The position numbers were made by a program, and so were the translations under genes. Under the pieces are notes generated by a model. That model was given only the letters and a program-made list of their open reading frames with translations, ran no database searches and had not been told where the DNA came from. Shown piece after piece: positions 54,601-64,000 of a stretch of 64,000 nucleotides of DNA. Origin of the DNA: Biomphalaria glabrata (Eukaryota; Mollusca; Gastropoda; Planorbidae); the NCBI RefSeq assembly GCF_947242115.1, contig NC_074711.1, positions 7,099,934-7,163,933 of the forward strand, read 5' to 3'. Position 1 is the stretch's first letter. Each line of letters starts with the position of its first letter.

Positions 54601-57600
54601 AAGATACTATTACAACAAATCTAAGTCTGTTTCTAAGTTTTTAAAATGTAATTGACAGAATTTCCTATCATCTGCTTTCTATTATATCTTTCTGACATTC
54701 TATTCTAGCACATAGATAGTATGTTTGCAATAATGAATGAAGCATCAAACATTATTATTATAGCTTTTACATAGCGCTACTTTCATGCTTATAGCAAGCT
54801 CAGAGCGCTTTTGGTCCAATCTCATTTGTGGACCAGTGGGGGGAGGGGGTATCTAGGAGTTGGTTTTCCGAGCTGCCTTTAGGGGCCCAGTAAACACAAC
54901 TCTGCCCGAGTCAGGTGTCAAACCTCGAGACCCTTCTAGGTAGCCAAGCCAAGCCAAGTTCAAGCGCACTTGGCCTCTTGACTACGCTTCTCACATATGT
55001 TGGTTCAAGTTCCAGGCTAAAGCTTCCAACCCAAGGCCCAAAAGCAATGCCAACATCATAGACAGCATGAATCCCCAATTTTACTTTCAATAAAATGTTG
55101 AGATGCCCCCCCCCCCCCCCCACGGCCTATTTAAAAAAAAAAACAACTAAATTAAAAAAACTTATTACTCTATAATAACTTACAATACAAAAGTACATCA
55201 AGGTTAAATCTCATCCCATGGGTCAATATTGCACTGAAATAGAGAATTGTATAAAAAATTTAACAGCTCACTGACAGATTTAATCAACACCATTGTACAT
55301 ACAATAAAGTGATCAAGGGCTATCAAGTAGAACTTACTGTTCTCCAATAAATGGCAATCTGAATTTCAAAGGCAACAAGTCTTTATTAACCATTGCAACA
55401 AGATAGTTTTTAAACCGCAAGATTCTGTGATAAATGTCTAGGGAATACAAAAGCAAAATGACACTTTTTTTTTTAAATAGTAAACTTTTTAGCACAGTGT
55501 ATAATAAGAGTTTTAAATTGTTTGGTTTCCTTATTTAGAGTTAGAATTCTCATGAAGGCATGGATACTATTTACACATTATAGAATACAGGCTCAGTCCA
55601 TTTAATTCTACAAGGTACATGAAATTTCATACAACATTTGGTCACCACTTGATTTAGGGTCAAGTGCCTGTGGGGAAAGGATTTCTCTATTGGAGACATG
55701 ATCTCTGCATGTTATTCTTAGGATCCTTCACAGCCATCGCTGCAACTTTGTGTAAGTGGTCATTTAGACTAGTTGACTAGTAGCCAATACCCATAACTTT
55801 TTTTAATATGAAGTTTATCTGAATGCCGATTTTGAGCATGTCTCTATTGAGGCTCTTTGACATCTATTTATATAGATTTAATTGTATTGCAGAGTAATGC
55901 TAAATATGTTTACCAAAGTTAGCCATTACATAGAAGCCAAAGAGGAGAAGGAAAACAAAAGTTAAAATCTATGGGCGCTAGCTGGGAAGAGGCCTATGAC
56001 CAATCTCTTATCTTATCTTAAATAATACAGACGTTACTTCAAAAAAGAAGATGATTACATCCTACGCGTCATGCATTTAGTCATGCATATTAACCAATGA
56101 CTTAAATTCTGCCAAGTCACTGGTTTTTCCTGGCTAGCTCAGGCAACCCATTCCATGCTCTAATAGCACTAGGGAAGAAGGAGTATTTGTACAAATTTGT
56201 CCTAGCATCTGGGACGAGGAATGTGCCTTTATCTTTATTTCTTTCAGAGCATTTTATTAAATTTTGTTTTTGTATTTGAAGATTATGGTTCAGTGTTTTA
56301 TGTATAATTGCTACTTTACTTTTTTCTTGAGTTTTCTCAGTAGAGAAAGATTGCATCCAATGGCAAGGGAGGACCAAAGTCTAAGTAAGTCTAACAGTCT
56401 TGAAATTTATTAGTAAAGTGATGGAAACATGACTCTTCTCACTTAAACTTTAACCAGACCTGACCCAACGCGAAACCACTAAAAAAAAAATCATTTAAAT
56501 AAACTGAGCCTTACCAAGCTGGGTAAGGTCTTGTTTATGAATACAGATCTGTTGTTCCTTCTGAACCTCCAAAAGTCTAAGTTGCACTTCATGCCATGTC
56601 ATATTGCTCAGGTCACGCTTTGTAAATAAAAGCATTCAGTCAATAATAATACATTTTTTAACATGTCTCTAGAAAATAACAAGAGGATATCAATTTAAAG
56701 CAAAAAAACATTTACTGCTCATTCAGTAAATCATAATAAGAGCCTTTCTTTTTTATTCTTGGCATATTAAATACAATTTTTCCATGCATGCTCGTTTTTT
56801 AATTATTTTTTTTATATAGTTCAGTTTTTTTTAGTTAAAGAAAAAAGAATTACATAAGAGTTTAATTATTGAAAAAAAAACAAACAAAAAAAACAAGCCA
56901 ATGAAAAGACTTACTGTTTCTGTATTTAAAGCACTGATAAAGAAATTGTGTGTGCGCAAATAATTGCTAAAATTAAAAGCCATTTTCACACTTCTACCAA
57001 TCAAAAACAAAAGACACAAAAACAGCAGCAACCATGTTAGAAATGAAAACCTGAAAAAAAAAGGAAAACAAACATTTTTGTTCAAGCTCTAGAAATATAA
57101 AGCTGAGAAAAAAAAGATCAACATTTTTTTAAGATGAAATTTTCTGTATATGGCATTTATAAGTCTACTAAAAATTAACAAGTGTCTATTTCGGATTCCT
57201 CACTAATTAAAAGAATTGCCCAAAGTGAAAGAGGCGCTTAGGCTGAGCAGTAAAACACTTGGTTTCCAAACCAAAGTCACAGGTTCGAATCCTGGGATTT
57301 TTAATTTCGAGATCTTTGGGAGCCTCTGAGACCACCCTGCTCTAATGGGTACCTGACATTAGTTGGGGAAAAGTAAAGGTAGTTGGTCATTGTGCTGGCC
57401 ACATGACATCCTCGTTTACTGTGGGCCACAGAAACAGATGCCCTATAGATTGCAAGGTCTGATAGTGGAACTTTACTTTACTTTACCCAATGTGATACTG
57501 AAGGCAATAAACAACATTTGTTTACTTCAATAATAATTGCCTTGAGATAATTGGATAATTCAAAATACAGACCAATGCAGTTATTGCCATCGTTAGTAAC

Positions 57601-59942
57601 AATAGACAGTCTTACTTGGCGATACAGGTTCCCAGAGGATATGTGATATCACTAAATGTTTTCTTCTCAGTTGAATTATGTTGAACTTCATCAAATAGCT
57701 CGGCATAGTTGACACACCAGCTGAGGTAGGTCATGAACAGTACGACAAAAACAAATTGCCTGAAATGGAATTTTTTTTTTTTTTACATAAAATGATTTGT
57801 GTTTCTTGGTTTAATAAAAAAACAACAACAACTAAGAGATGCACATCACAAAACAATTTATAAAGAACACTAAACAATGTTCAAGAATAAATATGTTCAT
57901 TATCAGAAAAAATAATTTCTTAAATGACATGAAATAAAAACAACAACAACATATTACTAACACAAGTTGAAGAATTTCAGATAGCACCATATTTTGAAAG
58001 CCATGACGTTGATGGTATTCATAGACACTAGTAAAAAATTTATCCAGGTCGTCCACATGGTTCCACTGAGCTGGAGAATATGAAACATAAAAGGCAAACG
58101 ATTTAATAATTCAAATTTCATAGAGATGAAATTTAAAAAATATAATTGATAAAATTTATCCAGGTCATCCACATGGTTCCACTGAGCTGAAGAATATGAA
58201 ACATAAAAGGCAAACGATTTAATAATTCAAATTTCATAGAGATGAAATTTTAAAAATATAATTGAGCGCATTATTGCTATTATTTTTTTTTTCACGTTTC
58301 AGATGTTCCTTTAGAGTTGAAGATTATTACATCCTGTAGTTCAGGGAGGGTTTGAACCTGGTAATACAGGGCACATAACATATGACCACGTAGCAATCCT
58401 GCTATAAGATATACAATTAACCTAGATTTAATTATTCATTCAATCAACTCTATTAAAATCTGTGCAGTTATAAGGGAGATTTAATATAATAATGGTACAA
58501 TAATAAGAAATTAACTTTATATGAGTTATTATATTTTCACTTTTTGTATATTAAGTCTTTAATTCTAGGTCAATGACATTTTAACAAATGTGGTTATGCA
58601 GAGAACAAGCATGGGAGGACACAGAATATGGTTTGAACTTTCTAAATGAGTGGCATGTGTGATAAAAAAAAAAGGTGTTTTCTTTGTTGTTTTTTCTTCA
58701 AATTAAAGCTTACCAGATTTAGAATATGATTCAACACTTATTAAAGAAGCTGTCTAGCACAATGACTAACCACCTTCACTTCAAAAACCAACAGGTAGAT
58801 CTAAGTGATGAGGTGATTCATTCAGGCCTCAATCTCAAAGGCTACGCTCTTTTAATGATCAGGGTACAAAATACTCTCAACCAAATTAGACCACCACAAA
58901 ATGATAATCAGTTTGGTAATCCAAGTTTTGAGGGTTTGGCCTTGCATTTCTGTATCTCTGCATGTGGCCAGTGAGACATATTGGAAATGTTTGAATACAA
59001 ATTGAGCATGAATCGCTATTTCTATTCATTTGTTCACTTTTCTTGTTCCATGGCTTTTGTGATGTCTTCAGCCATTCTCAAGGATGGCTGCCTGGTCGTG
59101 CGGTTTGATCGCTGGACTGTCGTTCGGATTTATCGACGGTGGAGAGTTCAAACCCAGCCCACTACCATCCCCTGTAGTCCTGCGGGAGGTTTGGACTAGG
59201 AAGTAAACTATCTTCAACTCTGAAGGAACATCCGAAACATATAAAACATTTTACAAACATTATTCTTTCATTTGTCTAGTTTTATATGACACAAGCTATA
59301 GTCTATATTAATAGTGCTCAGGATACGCTAAAGCAGACCTAACAAAAATTATTTTAAGCAGACATAACAAGTTATCTAAAGCAGACCTAACAGAAGTTAT
59401 TTAAAGTAAACCTAACAGAAGTTATTTAAAGTTGACCTAACAGAAGTTATCTAAAGCAGACCTAACAGAAGTTATTTAAAGTAGACCTAACAGAAGTTAT
59501 TTAAAGCAGACCTAACAGAAGTTATTTAAAGTAGACCTAACAGAAGTTATTTAAAGCAGACCTAACAGAAGTTATTCAAAGCAGACGTAACAGAAGTTAT
59601 TTACACAGTATGAAGACATTGGGAAACCTACACTTCTCAAATACAGAGTAAAAATGATAATTTATGAAATGCCTCAGAAACTTACAGTGATTAGTAGGGC
59701 ATACATTCAATGTCTTCATCAACATCCCATCCATATTTGATTAATCTAGTAAAAATAAATCCCACTGTCCACCTACTTTTATTGGCTTCTGGGCTCATGT
59801 GAACTAGAAAACCTTGTTCCTCATGTAAACTTATATCACTTTCTTCTTCTTCTTCCTCAGCTTCTTGTTGTTGAAATGGCCTAAATTGTGTTGTGTGCGC
59901 TCCTAAGGCTTGATACTCTATCTCTTCTGAGTCTGATGCCAT
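48617..59942 (-). CDS. ATG9: Autophagy-related protein 9 (ATG9), 20 coding exons, 891 aa
   Basis: ATG9 is the multispanning lipid scramblase of vesicles that seed the autophagosome. Exons, 5' to 3': 59777-59942, 57962-58070, 57616-57759, 56915-57050, 56515-56617, 55338-55437, 55184-55233, 54448-54532, 54223-54322, 54037-54077, 52701-52763, 52317-52391, 52092-52204, 51802-51842, 51182-51316, 50586-50765, 50308-50397, 50127-50193, 49705-49799, 48617-49399. They sum to 2676 bases and phases agree at every junction. Marks: N-terminal EYQAL sorting motif (Y10, YxxL as in mammalian ATG9A), HVDDLDKFF (about 60-68), membrane segments near 93-110, 143-160, 305-327, 394-410 and 419-437, YGRLYLRHFNELDHELNAR, HYMPDHWKG, and the signature VDFFRCFTVEVAGVGDVCS (516-534). 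The last exon (632-891) is a disordered tail with NMSLSVLHIHETHH, as in ATG9A. The start is preceded by a UTR acceptor at 59962-59963. Length is between human ATG9A and ATG9B. Confidence 0.96.
49498..49691. mobile_element. 194-bp hAT-like MITE beside an ATG9 splice donor
   Basis: The ends CAGCGGTTCTCAACCTTTTA and, inverted at the right, CAGGGGTTCTCAACCTGTGG are paired. The 8-bp duplication TTGTAGAA is perfect (49490-49497 and 49692-49699). The right duplication overlaps the sixth base of the GTAAGT donor of ATG9 intron 19. A second copy is at 63727-63926, reversed. Confidence 0.9.
50895..51003 (-). mobile_element. SINE-A 3' part in ATG9 intron 15
   Basis: On the minus strand it matches SINE-A from the GGTTGGTCATTGTG-like region through ACAGATGACT and GTCTGAAAGGGGACTTTACT. 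The tRNA-like head is missing (5'-truncated). Confidence 0.75.
52764..54036 (-). other. ATG9 intron 10, largest gene-free intron without a recognised element
   Basis: About 1.27 kb between exons 10 and 11. Short frames at 53509-53803 are unsupported. No SINE or LINE was recognised. Confidence 0.5.
54755..54990 (-). mobile_element. SINE-B in ATG9 intron 7
   Basis: Reverse copy of 8987-9226: (ATT)n, AGCGCTACTTTCATGCTTAT, CCAATCTCATTTGTGGACC and CTCTGCCCGAGTCAGGTGTC, ending at the tRNA-like head near 54990. Close to full length. Confidence 0.85.
56025..56380 (-). mobile_element. LINE-A copy 4, 3' end with readable C-terminus, in ATG9 intron 5
   Basis: The minus-strand frame 56377-56117 reads SKVAIIHKTLNHNLQIQKQN, then RNKDKGTFLVPDARTNLYKY and SFFPSAIRAWNGLPELARK. 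The closing FFP-x-AI-x-WN-x-LP motif is the common C-terminus of CR1/Jockey-like non-LTR proteins. It is followed by the ACGTCCTACGCG and ACAGACGTTACTTC tail and a (TTATC)n end. The best preserved LINE-A copy here; 5'-truncated. Confidence 0.85.
57229..57485 (+). mobile_element. SINE-A in ATG9 intron 3
   Basis: The head GGCTGAGCAGTAAAACACTT and B box GGTTCGAATCC are followed by the SINE-A body and an (ACTTT)n end. The flanks CCCAAAGTGA (57219-57228) and CCCAATGTGA (57486-57495) are a 10-bp duplication with one difference. Confidence 0.85.
58035..58265 (-). repeat. ATG9: 116-bp tandem duplication copying the ATG9 exon 2 acceptor
   Basis: 58035-58150 and 58151-58265 are about 97% identical. 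The unit contains the last part of intron 1, the acceptor and the first 36 bases of exon 2 (TQWNHVDDLDKF). Only the copy nearer exon 2 continues into the full exon (57962-58070). The other is a pseudo-exon start, with acceptor TTCAG instead of TCCAG, and runs into the end of the unit. Confidence 0.9.
58290..58405 (-). mobile_element. SINE-C remnant in ATG9 intron 1
   Basis: CAGATGTTCCTTTAGAGTTG, GGTTTGAACCTGG and CATATGACCACGTAGCAATC follow the reverse SINE-C pattern. Confidence 0.6.
59082..59260 (+). mobile_element. SINE-C, near full length, in ATG9 intron 1
   Basis: The head GGATGGCTGCCTGGTCGTGC (A-box region) and GAGTTCAAACCC (B box) are followed by GGAGGTTTGGACTAGGAAGT and TCTGAAGGAACATCCGAAAC. 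The four other copies in the window are reversed. Confidence 0.8.
59330..59605. repeat. 25-bp tandem repeat, about 11 copies, in ATG9 intron 1
   Basis: Units of GACCTAACAGAAGTTATTTA plus AAGCA or AAGTA. The alternating C/T gives two unit types. Confidence 0.92.
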
Positions 59943-60027
59943 TCTAGTCTAGCTTCACAATCTGCAAAAAGGAAAGAATCTATGTCATTCTAGTCTAGCT
60001 TCACAATCTACAAAAAGGAAAGAATCC
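59940..60027 (-). repeat. ATG9: 46-bp tandem duplication at the ATG9 start codon
   Basis: 59940-59985 and 59986-60027 differ at about two positions. Each copy holds an acceptor (TTTTTGCAG or TTTTTGTAG), the UTR stretch ATTGTGAAGCTAGACTAGA and an ATG. The proximal copy provides the ATG9 start. Confidence 0.88.
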
Positions 60028-60239
60028 AAGTAAATTACCAAAAACAAAAAAGTGCAGTTAAAATGCCATAATTTGGTCTGAATCTATAATAAATGAATTA
60101 TAATATTACAACTCTAAACACTCTTTTTTTTTCATCCAGAAATCAGCAGAACAATGAGGTTGCGTGTCGATGTGTTATGTGCCAGGAGGCCCATTGACTC
60201 TGACTTCAGCCTGCTTTTGTTTTTGGGTGTGCTCCCATA

Positions 60240-60830
60240 GTCTTTGATCATTCAAGATCAATTGCAAGGCAACAGGTGTTTAATTGTGGAGTTTTCTCTC
60301 CTAGATGAACTGCTATCCCTAGCTAACAAGCTTCATCTACCCGGGTTTAGAGTTAGAGTGCTCTATACTTGCTTTTTGCAAACATTTCCCTGGATTTCTG
60401 AGATGTTTTTAGTAAATATTCTAACAACTGTAAAACTCCACCTCATCCTCCATAACTTCAATCTGGTTGGTCCGCGGCTGTTTATTTGGTATTTACAGCT
60501 AACCCCTACATCTAAGGGTCCTTCTCATATCCGCCACCTGGGGACGCGCTTGATAGAAGTTGGTAGCTCCCTGGAATCTCAAAATTGGAACCAGTGAAAT
60601 CTGCCCATTTGGAGTGTCACCAGGGAATGCTGAACATGTCCTTCAAAACTGTTCTCTTTACCATGAGAACCGCACAAGACACTGGCCCCAAAACACCCCA
60701 ATAAAAAGAAAACTATATAGAGAGCTCCCTGATTTGGAAACTACTGCAAAGTTCATCTCATATATTGGTCTAGTCATCTGAACGCTCCAACATAAAAAAT
60801 GAGAACGAGGAAGAAGAGGCAGGACAATGA
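60240..60830 (+). mobile_element. LINE-E 3' coding remnant
   Basis: Frames encode THIRHLGTRL-like, then CPFGVSPGNAEHVLQNCSLY and LPDLETTAKFISYIGLVI, resembling the C-terminal CPCG-x-x-QTxEHxLQxC...CPLY block of non-LTR retrotransposon proteins. Different family from LINE-A, B, C and D. Broken and 5'-truncated. Confidence 0.6.
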
Positions 60831-62460
60831 ATATACATTGATGATTGACTAGTCCATAGAAAGATATGACCTAGAATTTAGATCAAAATGTTTTATTATA
60901 TATGTATAGCCATGCATTAGGGTACAAAGAAAGCCTACAAGACTACTAACTCTAATATATATAAAAGTCATTTATGCATGTATTATATATATATATATGT
61001 ATTAGCTTTATTTTCATATACCCCAGGCTAACTGACTACCAGACTATAGCCTAGTCAGGTAGTCTAGAGACTATAGGTTTGGTTTAAGAAGATACAAACT
61101 AGATTTAAATTTAAGTATAGATTATAAATAACAACTTATACTAGTAAGTAGATCTACTAATTATAGCCCAGCAATAATATTTATAAAATAATATCTATAG
61201 GCATAGGAGTATTAGGAGGGATAGGCATAACCATAAAGAATATAGATCTAATCTAGCTCTATTTCTCAGCTAAATTAATTAGAGTTTATTAGAGTCAATC
61301 TACTAGACCTAGAACTCTTAACTCTACACTACAGACTACACCACACTGACTCACTGACCACACTCACAGTATACACATCATGCTTCCACAACAATTCAAA
61401 GACAAACAACACAACCACAAAGAGATTTTTAAAGAAAATCATGACATAGTTAAGTCTAAGTAGACAATAAGCTTTCTTGAACTTGTTTATAGCCTACTAA
61501 CCTATTTCTGGGAGCTCTGTAGGCCTAAGATCTAAAAATAAGGCCTCACAATGTGTGAATGTAAACAAACTTTAAAAATAATAATAATAATTAATATATA
61601 ATAATATAAACATTAACAACCAAATCTAAAAACATACTGACTGATAGATTATCTAAATCTACTATCTCATTGCTTAAATTTTCTAGGAATATAGACCCAC
61701 AACTACACTATCTCTATGAAAGATACGATTGCATAATAATAACTTTTAAAACTGGTTACTCAGTGACGACTAAAATAAATTGTGAAAAATATGTCACCAC
61801 AGATAAACAAACAACCTAGATTTTCCAGCTAATCGAATTAAGTTATTTAGATGACCTAGATCTAGATACCTTTTCAGATTTTTTAAAAATAATTAAATAT
61901 AAGTAATTTAATTGAACATTCATAGATGTTAGCCAAATCCAATATTAGACATTACTGCGTTATTATCTGACTTTCGCGTTAGATGAATCTTCGCAGCTGG
62001 TCTAATCATAGAGTGGAATATCAGCAGCAAATGAATAAATAGGCATAGATCTAGTCTCTAGAATAGATCCTAGTATAATAAAAAAAAAAGAAACATATTT
62101 TAAAAAATATTCAAAAGACTGGGTTAAATCTTGCAAAATCGTACAATGCCAATAATCTTAAATCTATATTTAAAAAAAAATAAAATTAAATATGCACATT
62201 TTACAAGATCATGATTTTAATCTTGCATTGGGAGGGGAGAATATTTTGTCGCTGACAACTTAGGAAAGCATTTTATAAAGACATATAGACTTAGATATAA
62301 TAGATCTAGATTAGATTCTTTAATTAGATCTATATAAAAAAAATTCATAGCCTACAATAAAATACCAACATTATAGATATAGATCTATCTAAACTAAATA
62401 TAAGTAGGTTGAGAAAGTGTAATGAGCGCTGTAGGGCCTATATATATATAAATATAGCCT
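60831..62460. other. Gene-free TCTAGA/TAGATCT-rich stretch upstream of ATG9
   Basis: Very AT-rich with many TAGATCTAG-like motifs. The ATG9 promoter and non-coding first exon should be in or beyond this stretch, but no TATA box or CpG-rich block stands out. Confidence 0.4.
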
Positions 62461-62465
62461 ATATG

Positions 62466-63218
62466 CGGCCACTTCACATATCTAGGTAGTATAGTGTCAA
62501 ATGACGCCTCACTTTCAAGGGAAGTTGCAGGGCCAGTAGCGCTTTTGGACGCCTATAGCTTCAGGCGAGAGTTTGTCGGAACAGATCGCTCCGGTTGCCT
62601 ACAAAAAAAGTGTCTAACAGGCGGTGGTTCTCTCAACCCTTCTGTATAGCTCTGAGACATGGACACTATACATGAAACATCTAAGACTTATATTGAGCGC
62701 TTCCACCAAAGATGCTTGCGCTCCATTATGAACATACGGTGGCAAGACCGCACTACAAACAGCGATGTCCTTGCGAAAGCCGGTATGGACAGTATATAGG
62801 GACTTCTTTTGGTCCGACAGTTGCGCTAGGCAGCTAGCAAGCTAGGGCACGTATCCCGTATGGGACACGAACGTATGCCAAAGGCAGTCTTTTTGGTGAG
62901 CTAAAAGGTGGTCGACGTAACAGAGGCGCCCCACGGAAACGCATCAAAGACCAGCTTAGGCGTCAACTTTCCTTGGCTGACATAGAAGAGACCACCTAGT
63001 TGCATGCGGCCTCAGAACGAGACAGCTGGAGATCACTCACGAAGGCCGCGGGATACACATTTGAGACTAAAAGAGAATCTGCTGCCGAGGACATTTTAAA
63101 CGTAGACGGCGAATTAAAGAAAATCTAAATCGACCGCCTGCGAACAATGGTTATGCTTGCCCTGGATGTGGCAACAATCCTCACTAATCTTCGGACTCGA
63201 AGACTAGCCTTATTATTA
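62466..63218 (+). mobile_element. LINE-D copy, C-terminal half to 3' end
   Basis: The order is FTYLGSIVSNDASLSREV, then a YIERFHQRCLRSIMNIRWQD block, HVSRMGHERMPKAVFL and DSWRSLTKAAGYTFETKRE-like residues, in several frames. This is the usual post-RT region (TYLGS ... RFHxRCLRxIL-xIxWQD ... GHVxRM) of LINE proteins. It ends AATCTTCGGACTCGAAGAC with an (ATT)n tail. Many breaks; 5'-truncated. Confidence 0.8.
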
Positions 63219-63334
63219 TATGGCCTATGAATATGGCTATGCCATACTCATGATACTGCCTATAAGTATGAGTATCTCCCTCATCGTATTGTCACAAGAG
63301 TTGAGTCTAAGACTCTTGGACTTGGAACTCTATG

Positions 63335-63525
63335 CCTATGGACAAATTTGTACAAATACTCCTTCTTCCCTAGTGCTATTAGAGCATGGAATGGGTTGCC
63401 TGAGCTAGCCAGGAAAACTAGTGATTTGGCAGAATCTAAGTCATTGATGACTAAATGCAAAACGCGTAGGACGTAATCATCTTTTTTTGAAGTAACGTCT
63501 GTATTATATAAGATAAGATAATTTA
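63335..63525 (+). mobile_element. LINE-A copy 5, 3' end
   Basis: ACAAATACTCCTTCTTCCCT then AGCATGGAATGGGTTGCCTG encodes the FFPSAIRAWNGLPELA end. The tail AGTAACGTCTGTATTATATA ends in ATAAGATAAGATAA. Confidence 0.8.
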
Positions 63526-63726
63526 ATGAAAATCTATAAAAAAAATTATTTGATGTTTCTAAACTCTCCCTCGTTCCTTCTCTGTATCATATCAGTCGTG
63601 CCGTACGTACATGTCTGCCATAAACAACGGCCCCTTGAGGAACGGTGTGTGAATAGTTAAATGTTTTGAGGCTTTTATTCATAGCAGCCGTGAGTGGAAT
63701 GGACTCGGTCCTTAGTCACTTTAGGG

Positions 63727-63926
63727 CAGGGGTTCTCAACCTGTGGGTCGCTACCCCCTTGGGGGTCGATTGACGATTTGCCTGGGGTCGCCTAAGACCA
63801 TCGAAAAAAAAGGATTGTTTTTGTCTATTCTTCTATTGCTGTATGTGTGATTGTGGGAGTGGGTCGCGGCAGAGTGGGGGGGGGTGTAAAAAGGGGTCGC
63901 CGAGCTTGAAAGGTTGAGAACCGCTG
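63727..63926. mobile_element. 200-bp hAT-like MITE, second copy
   Basis: CAGGGGTTCTCAACCTGTGG at the left and GGTTGAGAACCGCTG at the right, with perfect 8-bp direct repeats CTTTAGGG (63719-63726 and 63927-63934). Reversed relative to 49498-49691. Confidence 0.9.
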
Positions 63927-64000
63927 CTTTAGGGGGTTCTTTTTTGCTTCCATATTGGCGCTGATCGTCTCCTCTAACGACTGTTACCTATGCTCAAAAA

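Overview
This window looks like AT-rich, intron-rich nuclear DNA of an animal, most likely a gastropod mollusc such as a freshwater pulmonate snail. The organism is inferred from the style of the genes (many small phase-matched exons, a bacterial-type proline iminopeptidase, secreted C-type-lectin-like proteins) and from the dense mix of tRNA-derived SINEs, truncated LINEs and hAT-like miniature elements. I could run no database search, so the species is not claimed.

Four host genes can be supported. (1) A C-type-lectin-like exon lies on the minus strand (7807-8342); its signal-peptide exon was not found. (2) A paralogous two-exon C-type-lectin-like gene lies on the plus strand (15387-17935), so the pair is divergent. 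(3) A seven-exon proline iminopeptidase gene (29112-37390, plus, 326 aa) has an intact catalytic triad and one GC-AG intron. (4) A complete twenty-coding-exon ATG9 gene (48617-59942, minus, 891 aa) encodes the autophagy membrane protein. For genes 3 and 4 every splice junction was read by eye and the phases add up to one open frame.

Layout: 1-7.8 kb is mostly tandem repeats (a 3.2 kb GAAA-type satellite, a 29-bp minisatellite, a GTATAC-rich array). 7.8-18 kb holds the lectin pair with tandem repeats and a 600-bp inverted-repeat element in the intron of the second gene. 18-29 kb is gene-poor and carries nested DNA transposons: an hAT element with an 8-bp target duplication sits inside a second hAT-like element with its own 8-bp duplication. 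29-37.4 kb is the iminopeptidase gene, whose largest intron carries two solo LTRs. 37.4-48.5 kb is gene-free, with a deleted LINE between 48-bp direct repeats, a 79-bp tandem array and MITEs. 48.5-60 kb is ATG9, with recent tandem duplications around exon 2 and at the start codon, and a MITE placed just inside a 5' splice site. 60-64 kb is AT-rich DNA with LINE 3' ends and a MITE.

Family labels used here are local names: SINE-A to SINE-D, and LINE-A to LINE-E for non-LTR elements recognised from 3'-terminal coding pieces. Element ends are given exactly where target-site duplications could be read and approximately elsewhere. The genes do not form one pathway; the lectin pair is the only functionally linked set.
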